From: Oscillospiraceae bacterium
GTDB taxonomy: Bacteria; Bacillota; Clostridia; Oscillospirales; Ruminococcaceae
Reading direction: 5' to 3'
DNA length: 64,000 nucleotides
NCBI GenBank assembly: GCA_028720105.1
Contig: JAQYLI010000042.1
Location: forward strand, 35,756-99,755
Shown one piece after another: positions 8,408 to 18,476 of the stretch. Positions within the stretch are counted from its first letter, which is position 1. Every line of letters starts with the position of its first letter. The position numbers and the translations under genes were made by a program. Below the pieces are notes generated by a model, which worked only from the letters and a program-made list of their open reading frames with translations, did no database searches and was not told the origin of the DNA.

Positions 8408-11400
8408 ATGCTGAATATTTATTACGGCACCACAGGTACAGGCAAATCCGCCGCAATGATGAACAGGATAAGGGAAGAAGCGGAGCTGATACAAAAGTCG
8501 GGCGAAAGCAGAAGCATTTGCGTTATCGTCCCCGACCAGTTCACCTTTGAATATGAGCATATGCTTTATAATTCAATGGGCTGCAAGCTTTTCAACAGCG
8601 AAAATACCGAGGTATGGTCTTTCTCACGTCTTGTACGGGATATTTTCAGCCGCAGCCGCGCTCCCGAGGGACAGTCCGCCGACTCCACCGTAAAAACTGC
8701 GGTTATGTACAAAGCCATAAAAAAAGCCGTTTCCGAGGACGCTCTGCTTTATTACAAAAAGCAGGCTTCCCGCCCGAACTTCACCGCCACCGCCATGACG
8801 ATAATAAGCGAACTTATCCACAGCGGCGTTACCCCCGAAATAATGGGCGAGCTTGCAGGAAAAGCCCCCGAAAATATGCGTGAAAAGCTGACGGACGTTT
8901 TTCTTATTTACTCAAGATTTACCGAGGAGCTTTCAAAGCTTGGGCTCCGTGACCCTATGCTTGACTCACGCATTGCTGCGGAATGTGCAAGGGAATGTGG
9001 CTATTTCAAGGGTATGAGCATTTTTATGGACGAGTTCAAAAGCTTCACGGGAGACCAATACGGTCTTATGGAGACAATGCTCGCAGACTGCACCGACCTT
9101 ACTGTATGCCTTACCGCCGACAGCCTTTCTGCATCGGGATATTCCCCATTTACAGCCGTCACAAAGACCGCCGCAAGAATTATGTCCATTGCGGATAAGC
9201 TTGACGTTAAGACAGAAGCGAAAAAATTTACCGAAAACAAGAGATATAAAAATGAGGGGCTTTTTGCCCTTTCGGACAAGCTTATGCGGCTACCCCGTGC
9301 AAAAAATGTCGCTTCGGGAAAGGCTGTCACAGTCGTCTCCGCACCCGATATTTACAGTGAATGTGACTACATATGCTCCGAGATAAAGCGGCTCATTTCC
9401 GAAGATAAAACTCTCAGATACAAGGATATCGCCGTGCTGAGCCGAAATATGAACGATGACATTTCCATTCTTTCCGCCGCATTTGAGAGATACGATATCC
9501 CCTATTATTCCGACAAAAAGCAGTCAGCGGCACATAAGCGGCTGATGATAATGATAAACGCCGCCTTGGAGCTTGCCTCCGCAAAGCGCATATCCACCGA
9601 AGCGCTTTTACGATACGCAAAAACGGGGCTTGCAAAACCGCCCGCAGAATACGAAAAGGACGGCGAGATATGCAGCGTTTACTCCCTTGAGCCTGACGAG
9701 GAGCTTTTAAAGCTTGAAAATTACTGTTACACCTGGGACATTGACGGTGAGCTTTGGGAAAAGCCATTCCCCGAAACGGACGAAGCCTACAAGGGCATTG
9801 ACGATATCAAAAACAGGCTCCTTGCCCCCATTCTGGCTCTCAGAAAGGACTGCGCCGACAAGACGGGAGCGGAAATTTGCAGGGCAATTCGCAAATTTAT
9901 GGCTTCCATACCTGCGGAAGAAAATCTGCTTGAATTTACCTCACTGCCTGCTGACGAAAACGTAAAGACAGGCGGAAAATACTGCTTTGACGAAAGACTT
10001 GAAAAGCGTGAAAATGAACGTCTCCTTGCTCAGCTTGACAGTATCCTTTCGGGACTTGAGACCGCTCTGCCCGACAAAATATCCCTTTCTGAATTTCGCG
10101 AGATATTCACACTCAGCGCTTCGGGCATAACCCTTTCAAGCCCTCCCGAAGCCCTTGACTCTGTTGCGGCTCAGCAGTCCGACCTTGCCCGACTTTCCGA
10201 GCCGAGAATAGTTTTCGTAATGCACGCAAACGACGGCGTTTTCCCCTTTGTAACAGGAGAAAGCGTTACCTTTTCGGAAAGGGAAAGAGAATTTTTCAGA
10301 GAGTCCGAACACGACCTTTCGGGAGATGTGAAAAACCGTATCGAGGAGGAGCGTTTCAACGCTTTCAAGGCTCTGTGCAGTCCTTCCGAAAAGCTGTACG
10401 TTTCCTGTGAAGCGGCTTCATCGGACGGCTCGCCTATGTACCCCTCCGCACTTATTTCCGAGATATGCTGTACTCTCGAGGGCGTTAATAGGATAAATAC
10501 AGACGAACTTGATATGCTGTTTTTCTGCCGCACGAAGGAGTCCGCCTATGCCGCCGCAACAGCAGGCTTTGACGCGCAAAATGCTGATTTTGCCACAGTA
10601 CGCGCTGAGCTTTCAAAGGACCCCGTTTACAAAAGCAGATTTGAATACATCGACTCTATTGACACGGGCACAGAGCACCACATTGGCGACAGGGAGCTGA
10701 GCAAACGGCTTTACGGCTCAAATGCACGCATTTCCCCCTCGCGCTTTGAGGATTTCAGCAGATGTCCCTTTATGTTTTTCTGCAAAAAGGGTCTGGGAAT
10801 TTATCCCCTCCCCAAAAACGACCTTAACCCCATCATACAGGGAAATATTATCCACAAATGTATGCAGGATATTTTTATAAAAAATTCCAAGGAAAAGTTT
10901 TTGAAGCTTTCAAAGGAAGAAATTCTCGCCTCCATTGCCCTTTCAGCAGATGAATATATAAAAGATGATCTGGGCGGCGGATTTGCAAAGAAAAGCAGCT
11001 TTGAATTTTATCTGGACATTGCCGCAGAGCTTGTTCTCAAGGTCATTCTCCATATGCAGGAGGAGCTTATGCGCTCGGAATTTGTTCCCGTTGCCTGCGA
11101 GCTGCCTGTGGGTATTTCCCGCCGAAATGACTCCGATGACAGCGAACAAAATAAGGCAAAGCTTTCGGGAGCCGCAGGAGAAATTTATGCCCGTCTTTAC
11201 GAAAAGCTGAAAGCTGCCCCCTGCACCGCAAGGTCAAACAGGGAGGGCGGTATGAGCGTTGATTTTTCGGGCACCGCAGACCGTGTGGACGCATATATCG
11301 ACGAGAAAAACGGGGGTAAGATATATCTCAGGATAATCGACTACAAAACAGGCTCAAAGGAATTTGTAAGGGGTCAGCTTGACCTGGGAATAAATATGCA

Positions 11401-11953
11401 GATGTTTTTCTATCTTTGGGCATTGACGCGTAAAGGTGACCCCACAGATGAACATAGCTTTGAAGCGGCAGGGGTAATGTATGTGCCTATGAAAGCCCCG
11501 AAGCTGTCAATGAAAAACAGAAATGACGACATTTCTCCCGAACAGACGGAAATGAGTTCATTCCGAATGAAAGGCGAGATACTGGGGGACGAAAACATTC
11601 TCACCGCAATGCAGAAGGACCTTTTTGAGTGCGGCAGTGACAGCGAGGTATTCATTCCCGCAAAGCTTAAATTCAAGGACGGTGAAGCACAGGTGTCAAA
11701 CGTCTTCACCAAAGAGGAGCTATGCGCCGATATCAACAAGGCGGAAACGCTTCTCAAAGGGCTTGCCAGGGCGCTTGACGAGGGATATATCCCTGCAAGC
11801 CCCCTTAGCAATAAAAAGCTGAAATGCGCCTGCCCCTGTGACAACTGCGATTATGCGGAGGTGTGCGGAAATTATCCCTCTCCGAAAACTAGAAGCGGCA
11901 GCATTTTCCCCGCCGATAATACAGAAACCGAAGAAACTGTCGAAGAAAACTAA
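8408..11953 (+). CDS. addB: ATP-dependent nuclease subunit B
   Basis: Subunit of the AddAB helicase-nuclease that resects double-strand breaks to a Chi site before RecA loading. 1181 residues, normal length. The N-terminus YYGTTGTGKS contains a Walker A (GTTGTGKS 7-14). The C-terminal nuclease domain shows IIDYKTGSKE (PD-(D/E)XK motif). Iron-sulfur cluster ligands are present: RCPFMFFC ahead of the nuclease and a C-terminal CACPCDNCDYAEVC cluster. It is followed 18 nt later by addA, the universal addBA order. It has a likely own promoter just upstream. Assignment is firm. Confidence 0.95.
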   Translation: MLNIYYGTTGTGKSAAMMNRIREEAELIQKSGESRSICVIVPDQFTFEYEHMLYNSMGCKLFNSENTEVWSFSRLVRDIFSRSRAPEGQSADSTVKTAVMYKAIKKAVSEDALLYYKKQASRPNFTATAMTIISELIHSGVTPEIMGELAGKAPENMREKLTDVFLIYSRFTEELSKLGLRDPMLDSRIAAECARECGYFKGMSIFMDEFKSFTGDQYGLMETMLADCTDLTVCLTADSLSASGYSPFTAVTKTAARIMSIADKLDVKTEAKKFTENKRYKNEGLFALSDKLMRLPRAKNVASGKAVTVVSAPDIYSECDYICSEIKRLISEDKTLRYKDIAVLSRNMNDDISILSAAFERYDIPYYSDKKQSAAHKRLMIMINAALELASAKRISTEALLRYAKTGLAKPPAEYEKDGEICSVYSLEPDEELLKLENYCYTWDIDGELWEKPFPETDEAYKGIDDIKNRLLAPILALRKDCADKTGAEICRAIRKFMASIPAEENLLEFTSLPADENVKTGGKYCFDERLEKRENERLLAQLDSILSGLETALPDKISLSEFREIFTLSASGITLSSPPEALDSVAAQQSDLARLSEPRIVFVMHANDGVFPFVTGESVTFSEREREFFRESEHDLSGDVKNRIEEERFNAFKALCSPSEKLYVSCEAASSDGSPMYPSALISEICCTLEGVNRINTDELDMLFFCRTKESAYAAATAGFDAQNADFATVRAELSKDPVYKSRFEYIDSIDTGTEHHIGDRELSKRLYGSNARISPSRFEDFSRCPFMFFCKKGLGIYPLPKNDLNPIIQGNIIHKCMQDIFIKNSKEKFLKLSKEEILASIALSADEYIKDDLGGGFAKKSSFEFYLDIAAELVLKVILHMQEELMRSEFVPVACELPVGISRRNDSDDSEQNKAKLSGAAGEIYARLYEKLKAAPCTARSNREGGMSVDFSGTADRVDAYIDEKNGGKIYLRIIDYKTGSKEFVRGQLDLGINMQMFFYLWALTRKGDPTDEHSFEAAGVMYVPMKAPKLSMKNRNDDISPEQTEMSSFRMKGEILGDENILTAMQKDLFECGSDSEVFIPAKLKFKDGEAQVSNVFTKEELCADINKAETLLKGLARALDEGYIPASPLSNKKLKCACPCDNCDYAEVCGNYPSPKTRSGSIFPADNTETEETVEEN

Positions 11954-11971
11954 CGAAAGGAACTATGAACT

Positions 11972-14900
11972 ATGGCACCAAACTGGACTCCCGAGCAATG
12001 CGCCGCCATAAACGTAAAAAACAGGGCGGCGGTGGTATCAGCCGCCGCAGGAAGCGGAAAGACCGCCGTACTGGTTGAAAAGCTCCTGCGTATCCTTTCG
12101 GACAGGAATGACCCTGTTTCGGCGGACAGGATAGTGGTGGTCACATTCACAAACGATGCCGCCGCACAGATGAAGCAGAGACTATGCGCCAAGCTTGCGG
12201 AGGCGGCAGAACAGGACCCCGAGAATGACTGGCTTGTTTCTCAGCAATCCCTTATCCCCTCGGCAAAGATATCCACTATCCATTCATTCTGCTTTGATAT
12301 GATACGGGGAAACTCCGCTCTTATTGACGTGGACTCGGGCTTTCGTGTGCTTGATCAGTCCGAGGACGACGCAATTTCGGCGCAGGCGGCTGAAAATGTA
12401 TTCGACAGGTGGTTTTCCGAACGTTCCGAGGATATGAAACGGCTGACGAACTTTTTCTGCCCCGATTCACGAAATGATGAACGGCTGGCGGCAGTCATTC
12501 CCCCTCTCAGAAGCAAGCTGCTTGCTCTTCCTTTCCCCGAGGACAGAATGAACGGTATAGCCGCCGCATATGAGCATACGGCAGGTATTCTTGAAAAATG
12601 CTGCTCCGAGGGCGTTTCCGAAGAGCTTAAAAATGAACTGCTAAGTGACCCGCTTATCTCCTATTATCTGAAAAACGCAAAAACAAAGCTATCCAAAGCA
12701 CTTGACAGCCTTTCCAAAGCCGCAGATATGCTTATTTCCGAATATGAAAAAATTATTTCCGAAATAAGCCTTAAAACAAGCGGCTCCGATGAAAAGCCCT
12801 ATGCAGACACCCTTTCCTCTCTTGAAAAGGCTCAGGGGATAATTACCGTCCTTGAGGGCGAAAAAAACTCCGCCGCTGTAATGAGTATGAAGCTTGAAGC
12901 AGACCTGTTCTTCCCCTTTTCGGGAGAAAGTCTGAACGTCACATCAAGGCTTACTCTCAGCAGATCCTTTAAATTCAAGGTAAAGCCCGCAGGGGCAAAA
13001 AAAGCGGAAAGCTATACCGCCGCACCCTCTCAGGAGATGCTTGACAAGGGCAAAAAGCTTCGTTCGGAAAGCCTTGACACCGTTAAAAAGCTTTCTGGAA
13101 GATACACACTTTCCGACCTGTTTTACGACTTCTCCCGTCACGGGGAAATATGCAGGCTGCTGTTTGCCCTTATGAGCGATATTTTTGCCGAGGAAAAGCG
13201 GCTCAGAAGCGAGAAAAATGCTCTCAGCTTTTCCGACGCGGAGCAGCTTGCGGTGGAGCTTCTGTGCAGCCGTGACGGAAGCGGAAACATCTCCCCCACT
13301 CCTCTTGCAAAGGAGCTTTCCGACTATTTCCACATCGTTATGATAGACGAATTTCAGGACTCCACCGCCGTTCAGGAGCTTATTTTCCGTATGCTCTCAA
13401 AAGGTGGCAGCGCCGACGCTCCGGGAACCAATTTCTTTGCTGTGGGAGATGTTAAGCAGTCCATTTACCGCTTCCGCTGCTCCGACCCCACCATTTTCCT
13501 TGCAAATATCAGAGAGAGCGTTGACTATGCCGACGACGGAAGCAGCGACAGGACAAGGATATATCTTAACCGAAATTTCCGAAGCTCTCACGGGGTGGTT
13601 GAATTTGTAAACGCTGTTTTCGGCAGCATAATGTCCGAGGAAAACGGCAGCGTTTTGTACGATGATACCGCAAAGCTTATTGAGGGCGCAGGTATCGGTG
13701 ATATTTACGGTCCTACGGAAATAATAACTCTACCGCCCTCCGTTTCCGAAGAGGAGGACGAGGAGGAAGACTCGGACAATGAAGAAAGCGCTGCTTTGAC
13801 CGAAGATGACGGGGGGCTGTCCTCTCTTGATATAATCGAAGCAAAATGCACCGCTGTGCGCATAAAGGAGCTTCTTGAAAACGAAAATATTGAGGAAAAC
13901 GGCGAGACAAGACCCGTCCGTCCCTCGGATATATGCATACTTATGCGCGGAGTGAAAAAGGCAGGGATATATGTAAGCTGCCTTGAAGAGCTGGGCATAA
14001 GCGTGCAGGGTCCTGCGGAGGAAAGCTATCTTGGCTCAAGAGAGATATCCGTGCTTATAAATCTGCTAAGATGTATTGACAACTGCACCCTTGATGTGCC
14101 TATGGCATCGGTGCTTATGTCGCCTATGTTTATGTTCACAGCGGAAGATATGGCAAGGCTGAGAGTAAAACGCAGCTCCTCGGTCTATAACGATATCCTG
14201 CTGTCATCAATGGGCAAAAAAGACGTTCCCGAAAGGCTTAAAAGGCAATGTGAGAATTTCCTTGAGGTGTTCGGAAGGCTGAGAGAATACGCCGCCGTCC
14301 ACACCGCCGCAGAGCTTATCGAATTTATCTACAGCAGAACGGATTTTATGGCGGTGGTATCGGTCTACAAGGACAGCGCAAAGAAGAAGGCAAACCTCCG
14401 TCTGCTGCCCATCTATGCAGAGAAATTTGACAAAAACGGCTCAGGGGGACTCAGCGGATTTCTGCGGTTTATTGACTCAATGCTTAAAAACAAGAAGGAT
14501 TTCCAGTCCGCTTCGGCTGTTTCGTCCATAAGCGACAGCGTTTCTGTAAAGACCATTCACAAGTCCAAGGGGCTTGAATATCCCTTTGTATTCCTGTGCA
14601 GAAGCTTTGTGAAATTCAATCTGAGAGATACCTCGGGCAAGATAGTTTTCTCTCCCTTCCCCGACGGCAGCGGCAGCAGCGTGGGATTTCGAATAACCGA
14701 CGGGGCAAAGTATGCCGTTTACGAGTCATTCCCCAGAGAGGTGCTCAGCGAAATGCTGAAAAAAAGCCAGCGTGACGAAGAAATGATGCTTCTTTATGTG
14801 GCTCTCACCCGTGCAAAATACAAGCTTTTCATTACCCGAAGAAATGACAGCGAACCTATAAGCGCAAAGCGTACTGTTGGCGACAGGCGAAATGAGCTTG

Positions 14901-15874
14901 CAGAGCTTATTGTAAAAAACGAAACGGGCTGTGACTGCCGTGAAGCGGTGGGAGAATGTATGTGTATGGAGCAGTGGCTTGATGTGGCACTGTCCCTGTT
15001 TGAAAACGAAGAGGATATCACCGAAAAACATTCGGGTGAATGTAAGGTAATTTTCACAGGCGGAAAAATTTCCGACGAAAGCGTTTCGGAGGAGGACGCA
15101 GCTTCTCCCGCTGCCCTGCCCGATGAAACCAGGGCAAAAATACTCAGAGAAAATCTTGTCTGCGATTATGACGATACCCTGTCCGTCACCGCTTCAAAGC
15201 TCACCGTAAGCGAGATAGCCAAAAAGCACGAACCGAGGCTGAGAAGATTTTTCGGTGAAACTGCCCGAAAAAAAGCCGCAAAAAAGGCTGCGGCAGGGAT
15301 ATCCGCCGCCGACCGAGGCACCGCAGTTCACGAATTTATGCAGTTCTGCGATATAGAAAAGCTTGCGGCAGTGTCGCAATGTGAACGTGACAAAGCCATT
15401 TCCGAGGAAGCCGCTCGGCTTTGCAGGACGGGACATCTCACCGAAAAACAGGCAGAATGTGCCGACTCCGAAATGATAGGAGCATTTCTTGACAGCGAAA
15501 TTTGCGGCAGGCTTATTCGCTCGGGAAATGTTATGAGAGAAAGAAAATTCCTGGTGAAAATTGCCGATTTATGTATTGATGAAGAAATTCTTGACAATTC
15601 GGGGCTGAGGGTTTATAATAATACCGAGGGAATGCTGCAGGGCGTTGCCGATCTGCTCTTTGAGGAGGACGGCAGGCTGATACTTATTGACTACAAGACA
15701 GACAGATACATCACTCCCGAGCAGCTGAAAGCCCGTTACGGTATGCAGCTGTATCTTTACGCAAAGGCTCTTTCCCTTATCCTCGGAAAGCCCGTTTCCG
15801 AAGCGTATCTCTACTCATTTGAGCTTGGAGCGGCGGTAAGGACGGAGCTTTCTCCCGAAAATATAATCATATGA
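11972..15874 (+). CDS. addA: ATP-dependent helicase/nuclease subunit A
   Basis: UvrD-like 3'-5' helicase plus RecB-type nuclease, partner of AddB in double-strand-break resection. 1300 residues. Motifs in order: Walker A SAAAGSGKT near 23-31, VVVTFTNDAA (motif Ia), HSFCFDMIR, VMIDEFQDST (Walker B, about 455), GDVKQSIYRFR, KTIHKSKGLEYPFV (motif V) and YVALTRAKYKL (motif VI). The C-terminal nuclease motif is LILIDYKTDRY. An acidic insertion lies around 590-612. The ribosome binding site GAAAGGAAC lies 11-19 nt upstream. Confidence 0.95.
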   Translation: MAPNWTPEQCAAINVKNRAAVVSAAAGSGKTAVLVEKLLRILSDRNDPVSADRIVVVTFTNDAAAQMKQRLCAKLAEAAEQDPENDWLVSQQSLIPSAKISTIHSFCFDMIRGNSALIDVDSGFRVLDQSEDDAISAQAAENVFDRWFSERSEDMKRLTNFFCPDSRNDERLAAVIPPLRSKLLALPFPEDRMNGIAAAYEHTAGILEKCCSEGVSEELKNELLSDPLISYYLKNAKTKLSKALDSLSKAADMLISEYEKIISEISLKTSGSDEKPYADTLSSLEKAQGIITVLEGEKNSAAVMSMKLEADLFFPFSGESLNVTSRLTLSRSFKFKVKPAGAKKAESYTAAPSQEMLDKGKKLRSESLDTVKKLSGRYTLSDLFYDFSRHGEICRLLFALMSDIFAEEKRLRSEKNALSFSDAEQLAVELLCSRDGSGNISPTPLAKELSDYFHIVMIDEFQDSTAVQELIFRMLSKGGSADAPGTNFFAVGDVKQSIYRFRCSDPTIFLANIRESVDYADDGSSDRTRIYLNRNFRSSHGVVEFVNAVFGSIMSEENGSVLYDDTAKLIEGAGIGDIYGPTEIITLPPSVSEEEDEEEDSDNEESAALTEDDGGLSSLDIIEAKCTAVRIKELLENENIEENGETRPVRPSDICILMRGVKKAGIYVSCLEELGISVQGPAEESYLGSREISVLINLLRCIDNCTLDVPMASVLMSPMFMFTAEDMARLRVKRSSSVYNDILLSSMGKKDVPERLKRQCENFLEVFGRLREYAAVHTAAELIEFIYSRTDFMAVVSVYKDSAKKKANLRLLPIYAEKFDKNGSGGLSGFLRFIDSMLKNKKDFQSASAVSSISDSVSVKTIHKSKGLEYPFVFLCRSFVKFNLRDTSGKIVFSPFPDGSGSSVGFRITDGAKYAVYESFPREVLSEMLKKSQRDEEMMLLYVALTRAKYKLFITRRNDSEPISAKRTVGDRRNELAELIVKNETGCDCREAVGECMCMEQWLDVALSLFENEEDITEKHSGECKVIFTGGKISDESVSEEDAASPAALPDETRAKILRENLVCDYDDTLSVTASKLTVSEIAKKHEPRLRRFFGETARKKAAKKAAAGISAADRGTAVHEFMQFCDIEKLAAVSQCERDKAISEEAARLCRTGHLTEKQAECADSEMIGAFLDSEICGRLIRSGNVMRERKFLVKIADLCIDEEILDNSGLRVYNNTEGMLQGVADLLFEEDGRLILIDYKTDRYITPEQLKARYGMQLYLYAKALSLILGKPVSEAYLYSFELGAAVRTELSPENIII

Positions 15875-15959
15875 AGCGCTTTTCCCTATGCGGATAATAT
15901 AAAAGGATCCTGCGGCGGCTTTGCGCCGTCCCAACGGCTCTGAAAGGAATGGTCAAATT

Positions 15960-16382
15960 ATGGAAAACAATAACGCAAGACGCCCCAAAGCCGCACCAAA
16001 GCCCGTACCTGTGGCAGGAATGCTCCTGTCATCGGTAATTCTCGGAGTAAGCATAATTATTGCGGGAGTCTCGGTCACAGGCTCGGTGAAAAAGCTCACC
16101 GCCGCTGTGGAAGCCCAGACCTTTTCATCAAGCTACTCCTCACCATCTAACATTACCGTTAACAACACTGCTCCCAAGAATTACTTCACCGAGACAGAGG
16201 CTGCGGCTTACCTTAATATGACCGTTGACGAGATAAGGGCGGCTATCACCAAAAAGGAGATAAAGGAGTACGTCAAGACCTCCGCAGGATATTCCATTTC
16301 CAAGAACGTGCTTGACGATTACTTTGAGCAGAAGGCTTACGAGAGCCTTAATGCAGCTAATTCCGAAAATCCCGAAAGCTGA
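15960..16382 (+). CDS. Membrane-anchored protein with excisionase-like helix-turn-helix domain
   Basis: 140 residues. A short basic, Pro-rich N-terminus (RRPKAAPKPVP) is followed by one hydrophobic segment (about 19-41), a Ser/Thr-rich linker, and a C-terminal domain at about 77-130 reading YFTETEAAAYLNMTVDEIRAAI, the pattern of excisionase/MerR-type DNA-binding helices. The start at 15960 is preferred because GAAAGGAATGG lies 7-17 nt upstream; an in-frame upstream ATG at 15921 lacks one. By the positive-inside rule the HTH-like domain would be outside the cell, which is odd for DNA binding, so the fold may have been recruited for another purpose. It is the first of a run of unrecognised membrane proteins. 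Function unknown. Confidence 0.7.
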   Translation: MENNNARRPKAAPKPVPVAGMLLSSVILGVSIIIAGVSVTGSVKKLTAAVEAQTFSSSYSSPSNITVNNTAPKNYFTETEAAAYLNMTVDEIRAAITKKEIKEYVKTSAGYSISKNVLDDYFEQKAYESLNAANSENPES

Positions 16383-16408
16383 TGCCGCCCCGAAAAGGTG
16401 GAAACAGT

Positions 16409-16939
16409 ATGACAGACAGAATAAAAGTAAAAATAAATCATCACCCTGTAAGCTATCGCTGTATCGAATTATTCGGCGGAATGTTTGTGTGTTTTTTTCT
16501 GATGGTTGCGGCAAAAGCATACAACTCGATTGGACTGATGATCGGTTCAATTGTAAGCCTGATTGCAATATTTGGGGTAGGCGAATTTTTCAGCGCTATA
16601 AACGGTTTCCTTTCCGTCTATGACGGAGCCATACACTTTCGCTACATAAAATACGAGTCAAGTATCCCTCTCGGTGACATCACCGAGATAAGTTACGGGG
16701 TATACACAGAATATGCGGGACGAATGAGTACAAAGCGCATTGCTCTGAATATTAAAACAAGTGACGGCGAGGAACATTCCTTCAATGACAAGATAAACGA
16801 GGAAGAGCTTGCCTCCTCACTTGACACAAACAGCAAGTGCAATGTTCCCATAATAAGAATATACAGATTTTTAGCACAAATGCTTCCCAATAAGGCTAAG
16901 GGGTATGTTAAGCCGGAGAGCATCGGAGATATGCTTTAA
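16409..16939 (+). CDS. Unrecognised two-helix membrane protein with a PH-like cytoplasmic domain
   Basis: 176 residues. Two membrane segments (about 20-40 and 44-64) are followed by a soluble beta-rich domain starting GFLSVYDGAIHFRYIKYESSI, with LGDITEISYG, IALNIKTSDGEEHSF and a helical end. This resembles bacterial PH-like domains in which short beta strands follow two helices. The ATG at 16409 is chosen for AAAAGGTGG 9 nt upstream; an in-frame ATG at 16382 overlaps the previous stop and cannot be excluded. It sits 26 nt after the HTH-like gene and 45 nt before the next membrane gene, so the three may be cotranscribed. No function can be assigned. Confidence 0.6.
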   Translation: MTDRIKVKINHHPVSYRCIELFGGMFVCFFLMVAAKAYNSIGLMIGSIVSLIAIFGVGEFFSAINGFLSVYDGAIHFRYIKYESSIPLGDITEISYGVYTEYAGRMSTKRIALNIKTSDGEEHSFNDKINEEELASSLDTNSKCNVPIIRIYRFLAQMLPNKAKGYVKPESIGDML

Positions 16940-16984
16940 CCCGCAAGCAAACAGATAAAATAATACCGAAAATCGGGGGATAAT

Positions 16985-17410
16985 ATGTTGATAGATTTTT
17001 TTGTTACCATCACCTATTATTTAGTTATCATCTCGTGGATATTATTCTTCATAATGCAAAGCGTATGGAAAAAGCAGAACGATGATTTCCTTAACTTTTT
17101 AAACAATAACAGAGAGGAAATAATGAACGGCGGCAGCTGTGAATTTATGGGCTTTACATACACAAAAGAGACCCGTGTGGTACGCTTCACCTGCTGTATT
17201 TCGGTGGTCATACTGACCCTGTGCCGTTCAAGCGCCATTGTCCCGTCGGACAGATCCGGAGCAACAAAGCTTCTTTGTATCCTTATGACGCTTTTCGGCG
17301 GCTGGTGGGGTATCCCTTGGGGTCCGATACGCACTGTGCAGACTTTTTCCCAAATTGCCAAAGCAACGGAGATCTCTTTGTATGACGCTTATACCCGTGG
17401 GGTGATATGA
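16985..17410 (+). CDS. Small unrecognised membrane protein
   Basis: 141 residues with an N-terminal membrane helix (about 5-24), a cytoplasmic segment with an Asn-rich stretch, a second hydrophobic segment (about 68-84) and a third reading LLCILMTLFGGWWGIPWGPIRT at about 94-115. The Trp/Gly/Pro-rich GGWWGIPWGP signature recurs in small membrane proteins of Firmicutes of unknown role. GGGGG 8 nt before the ATG serves as ribosome binding site. It ends the three-gene membrane cluster; a 200-nt gap with a promoter follows. Confidence 0.6.
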   Translation: MLIDFFVTITYYLVIISWILFFIMQSVWKKQNDDFLNFLNNNREEIMNGGSCEFMGFTYTKETRVVRFTCCISVVILTLCRSSAIVPSDRSGATKLLCILMTLFGGWWGIPWGPIRTVQTFSQIAKATEISLYDAYTRGVI

Positions 17411-17514
17411 CCGAGATAAACAAAAGGGCAAATAATATTCGCAAGTTTTGAACATTCTATGAAAATATATAATAAATTACAGCACAAATCGCAGAGAAAT
17501 GCGCAATAATTGAC

Positions 17515-17543
17515 TTGTTTATTATGCAGAATTCTGTTATAAT
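17515..17543 (+). promoter_or_regulatory. Promoter for the secreted AEP-repeat protein
   Basis: TTGTTT (17515-17520), 17-bp spacer, TATAAT (17538-17543) with TGT in front (extended -10). The rest of the 17411-17614 gap is A/T rich and shows nothing else. Confidence 0.65.
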
Positions 17544-17614
17544 AAGAATAATAGCAGAAAATGCTAATGATCGGCTTAAAAAACCGTATTATTATTGAAA
17601 GGTGAATGATAATT

Positions 17615-18457
17615 ATGAAAAAAGCATTTAGAACAGGTGCGGCATTATGCTTATCCGCCGCTGCTCTCACAGCAATAGCTGCAAGCGCATATGCAGAAGC
17701 AATTGATTTTGAGGACGGCAACTACTCCTTTGTATCCGTAAAGACAGACGACGGCGGAGATCTTTCCGTTCTTTCCGTTGAGGAGTTCAATGGCTCAATG
17801 CAGCTCAAGGTAGACGTTCAGGACTGCTCACTCCTTCCCAAGATCCTTTTCAGTATGAACGATATCGTTGGTACCGAAAACCTCTCCAATGTTGACAAGA
17901 TCTATATGGACATTACATTTGCCTCTAAGGACGGCGTAACAGCTCCCGGCTGGATAGGCGGCTGCTTAGGAACTTCAGGCGCAGACGATATTCCTGCATG
18001 GGATCAGACCGATTTTGAGGGCGGCGAATACGAGAACCCCGTTTCCGAGCCTATGACAATTGAAAGAAAATTCCTTCTCCCTTCAAAGAAGTTTGTAAGC
18101 GGCACCGAAGGCTCTAATGCACAGCTTATGAGATGGGGTACCGAAGTACCTTACTATATGTACGTTGACAATATCAGAATTCTCGACGCAGACGGCAACG
18201 AAATGCCCCTTATGATCTCTGCTGCTCCTGCTGAGGAAGCAGTTGAAGAAGCACCTGCAGAAGAAGCTGCAGAGACTCCCGCTGAGGAAACACCCGCAGA
18301 GACTCCCGCTGAGGAAGCACCTGCTGAGACAGCTGCCGAAACACCCGCTTCCGACGGAAACACATCATCCTCCAATACAGGAAACACAGCAGCCGCTTCT
18401 GTTGCAGCAATAGCTGTATGTGCAGCAGGACTTGCTGTTATCAGCCGCAGAAAGTAA
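17615..18457 (+). CDS. Secreted, C-terminally anchored protein with a carbohydrate-binding-module-like domain
   Basis: 280 residues. A signal peptide (MKKAFRTG then a hydrophobic core, cleavage probably after AYA) leads into a roughly 180-residue beta-rich domain opening AIDFEDGNYSFVSV and closing YYMYVDNIRILDADG, a pattern seen in CBM-like sandwich domains. Then comes an Ala/Glu/Pro/Thr repeat region (variants of PAEEA and AETPAEE, about 205-245), a Ser/Asn/Thr linker, a hydrophobic helix and a terminal RRK. There is no LPXTG motif, so it would be held by the C-terminal helix. The start at 17615 fits GAAAGGTG about 10 nt upstream better than the ATG at 17606. It has its own promoter and terminator. 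Ligand unknown. Confidence 0.7.
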   Translation: MKKAFRTGAALCLSAAALTAIAASAYAEAIDFEDGNYSFVSVKTDDGGDLSVLSVEEFNGSMQLKVDVQDCSLLPKILFSMNDIVGTENLSNVDKIYMDITFASKDGVTAPGWIGGCLGTSGADDIPAWDQTDFEGGEYENPVSEPMTIERKFLLPSKKFVSGTEGSNAQLMRWGTEVPYYMYVDNIRILDADGNEMPLMISAAPAEEAVEEAPAEEAAETPAEETPAETPAEEAPAETAAETPASDGNTSSSNTGNTAAASVAAIAVCAAGLAVISRRK

Positions 18458-18476
18458 TCCACATATATTGTCTCAT

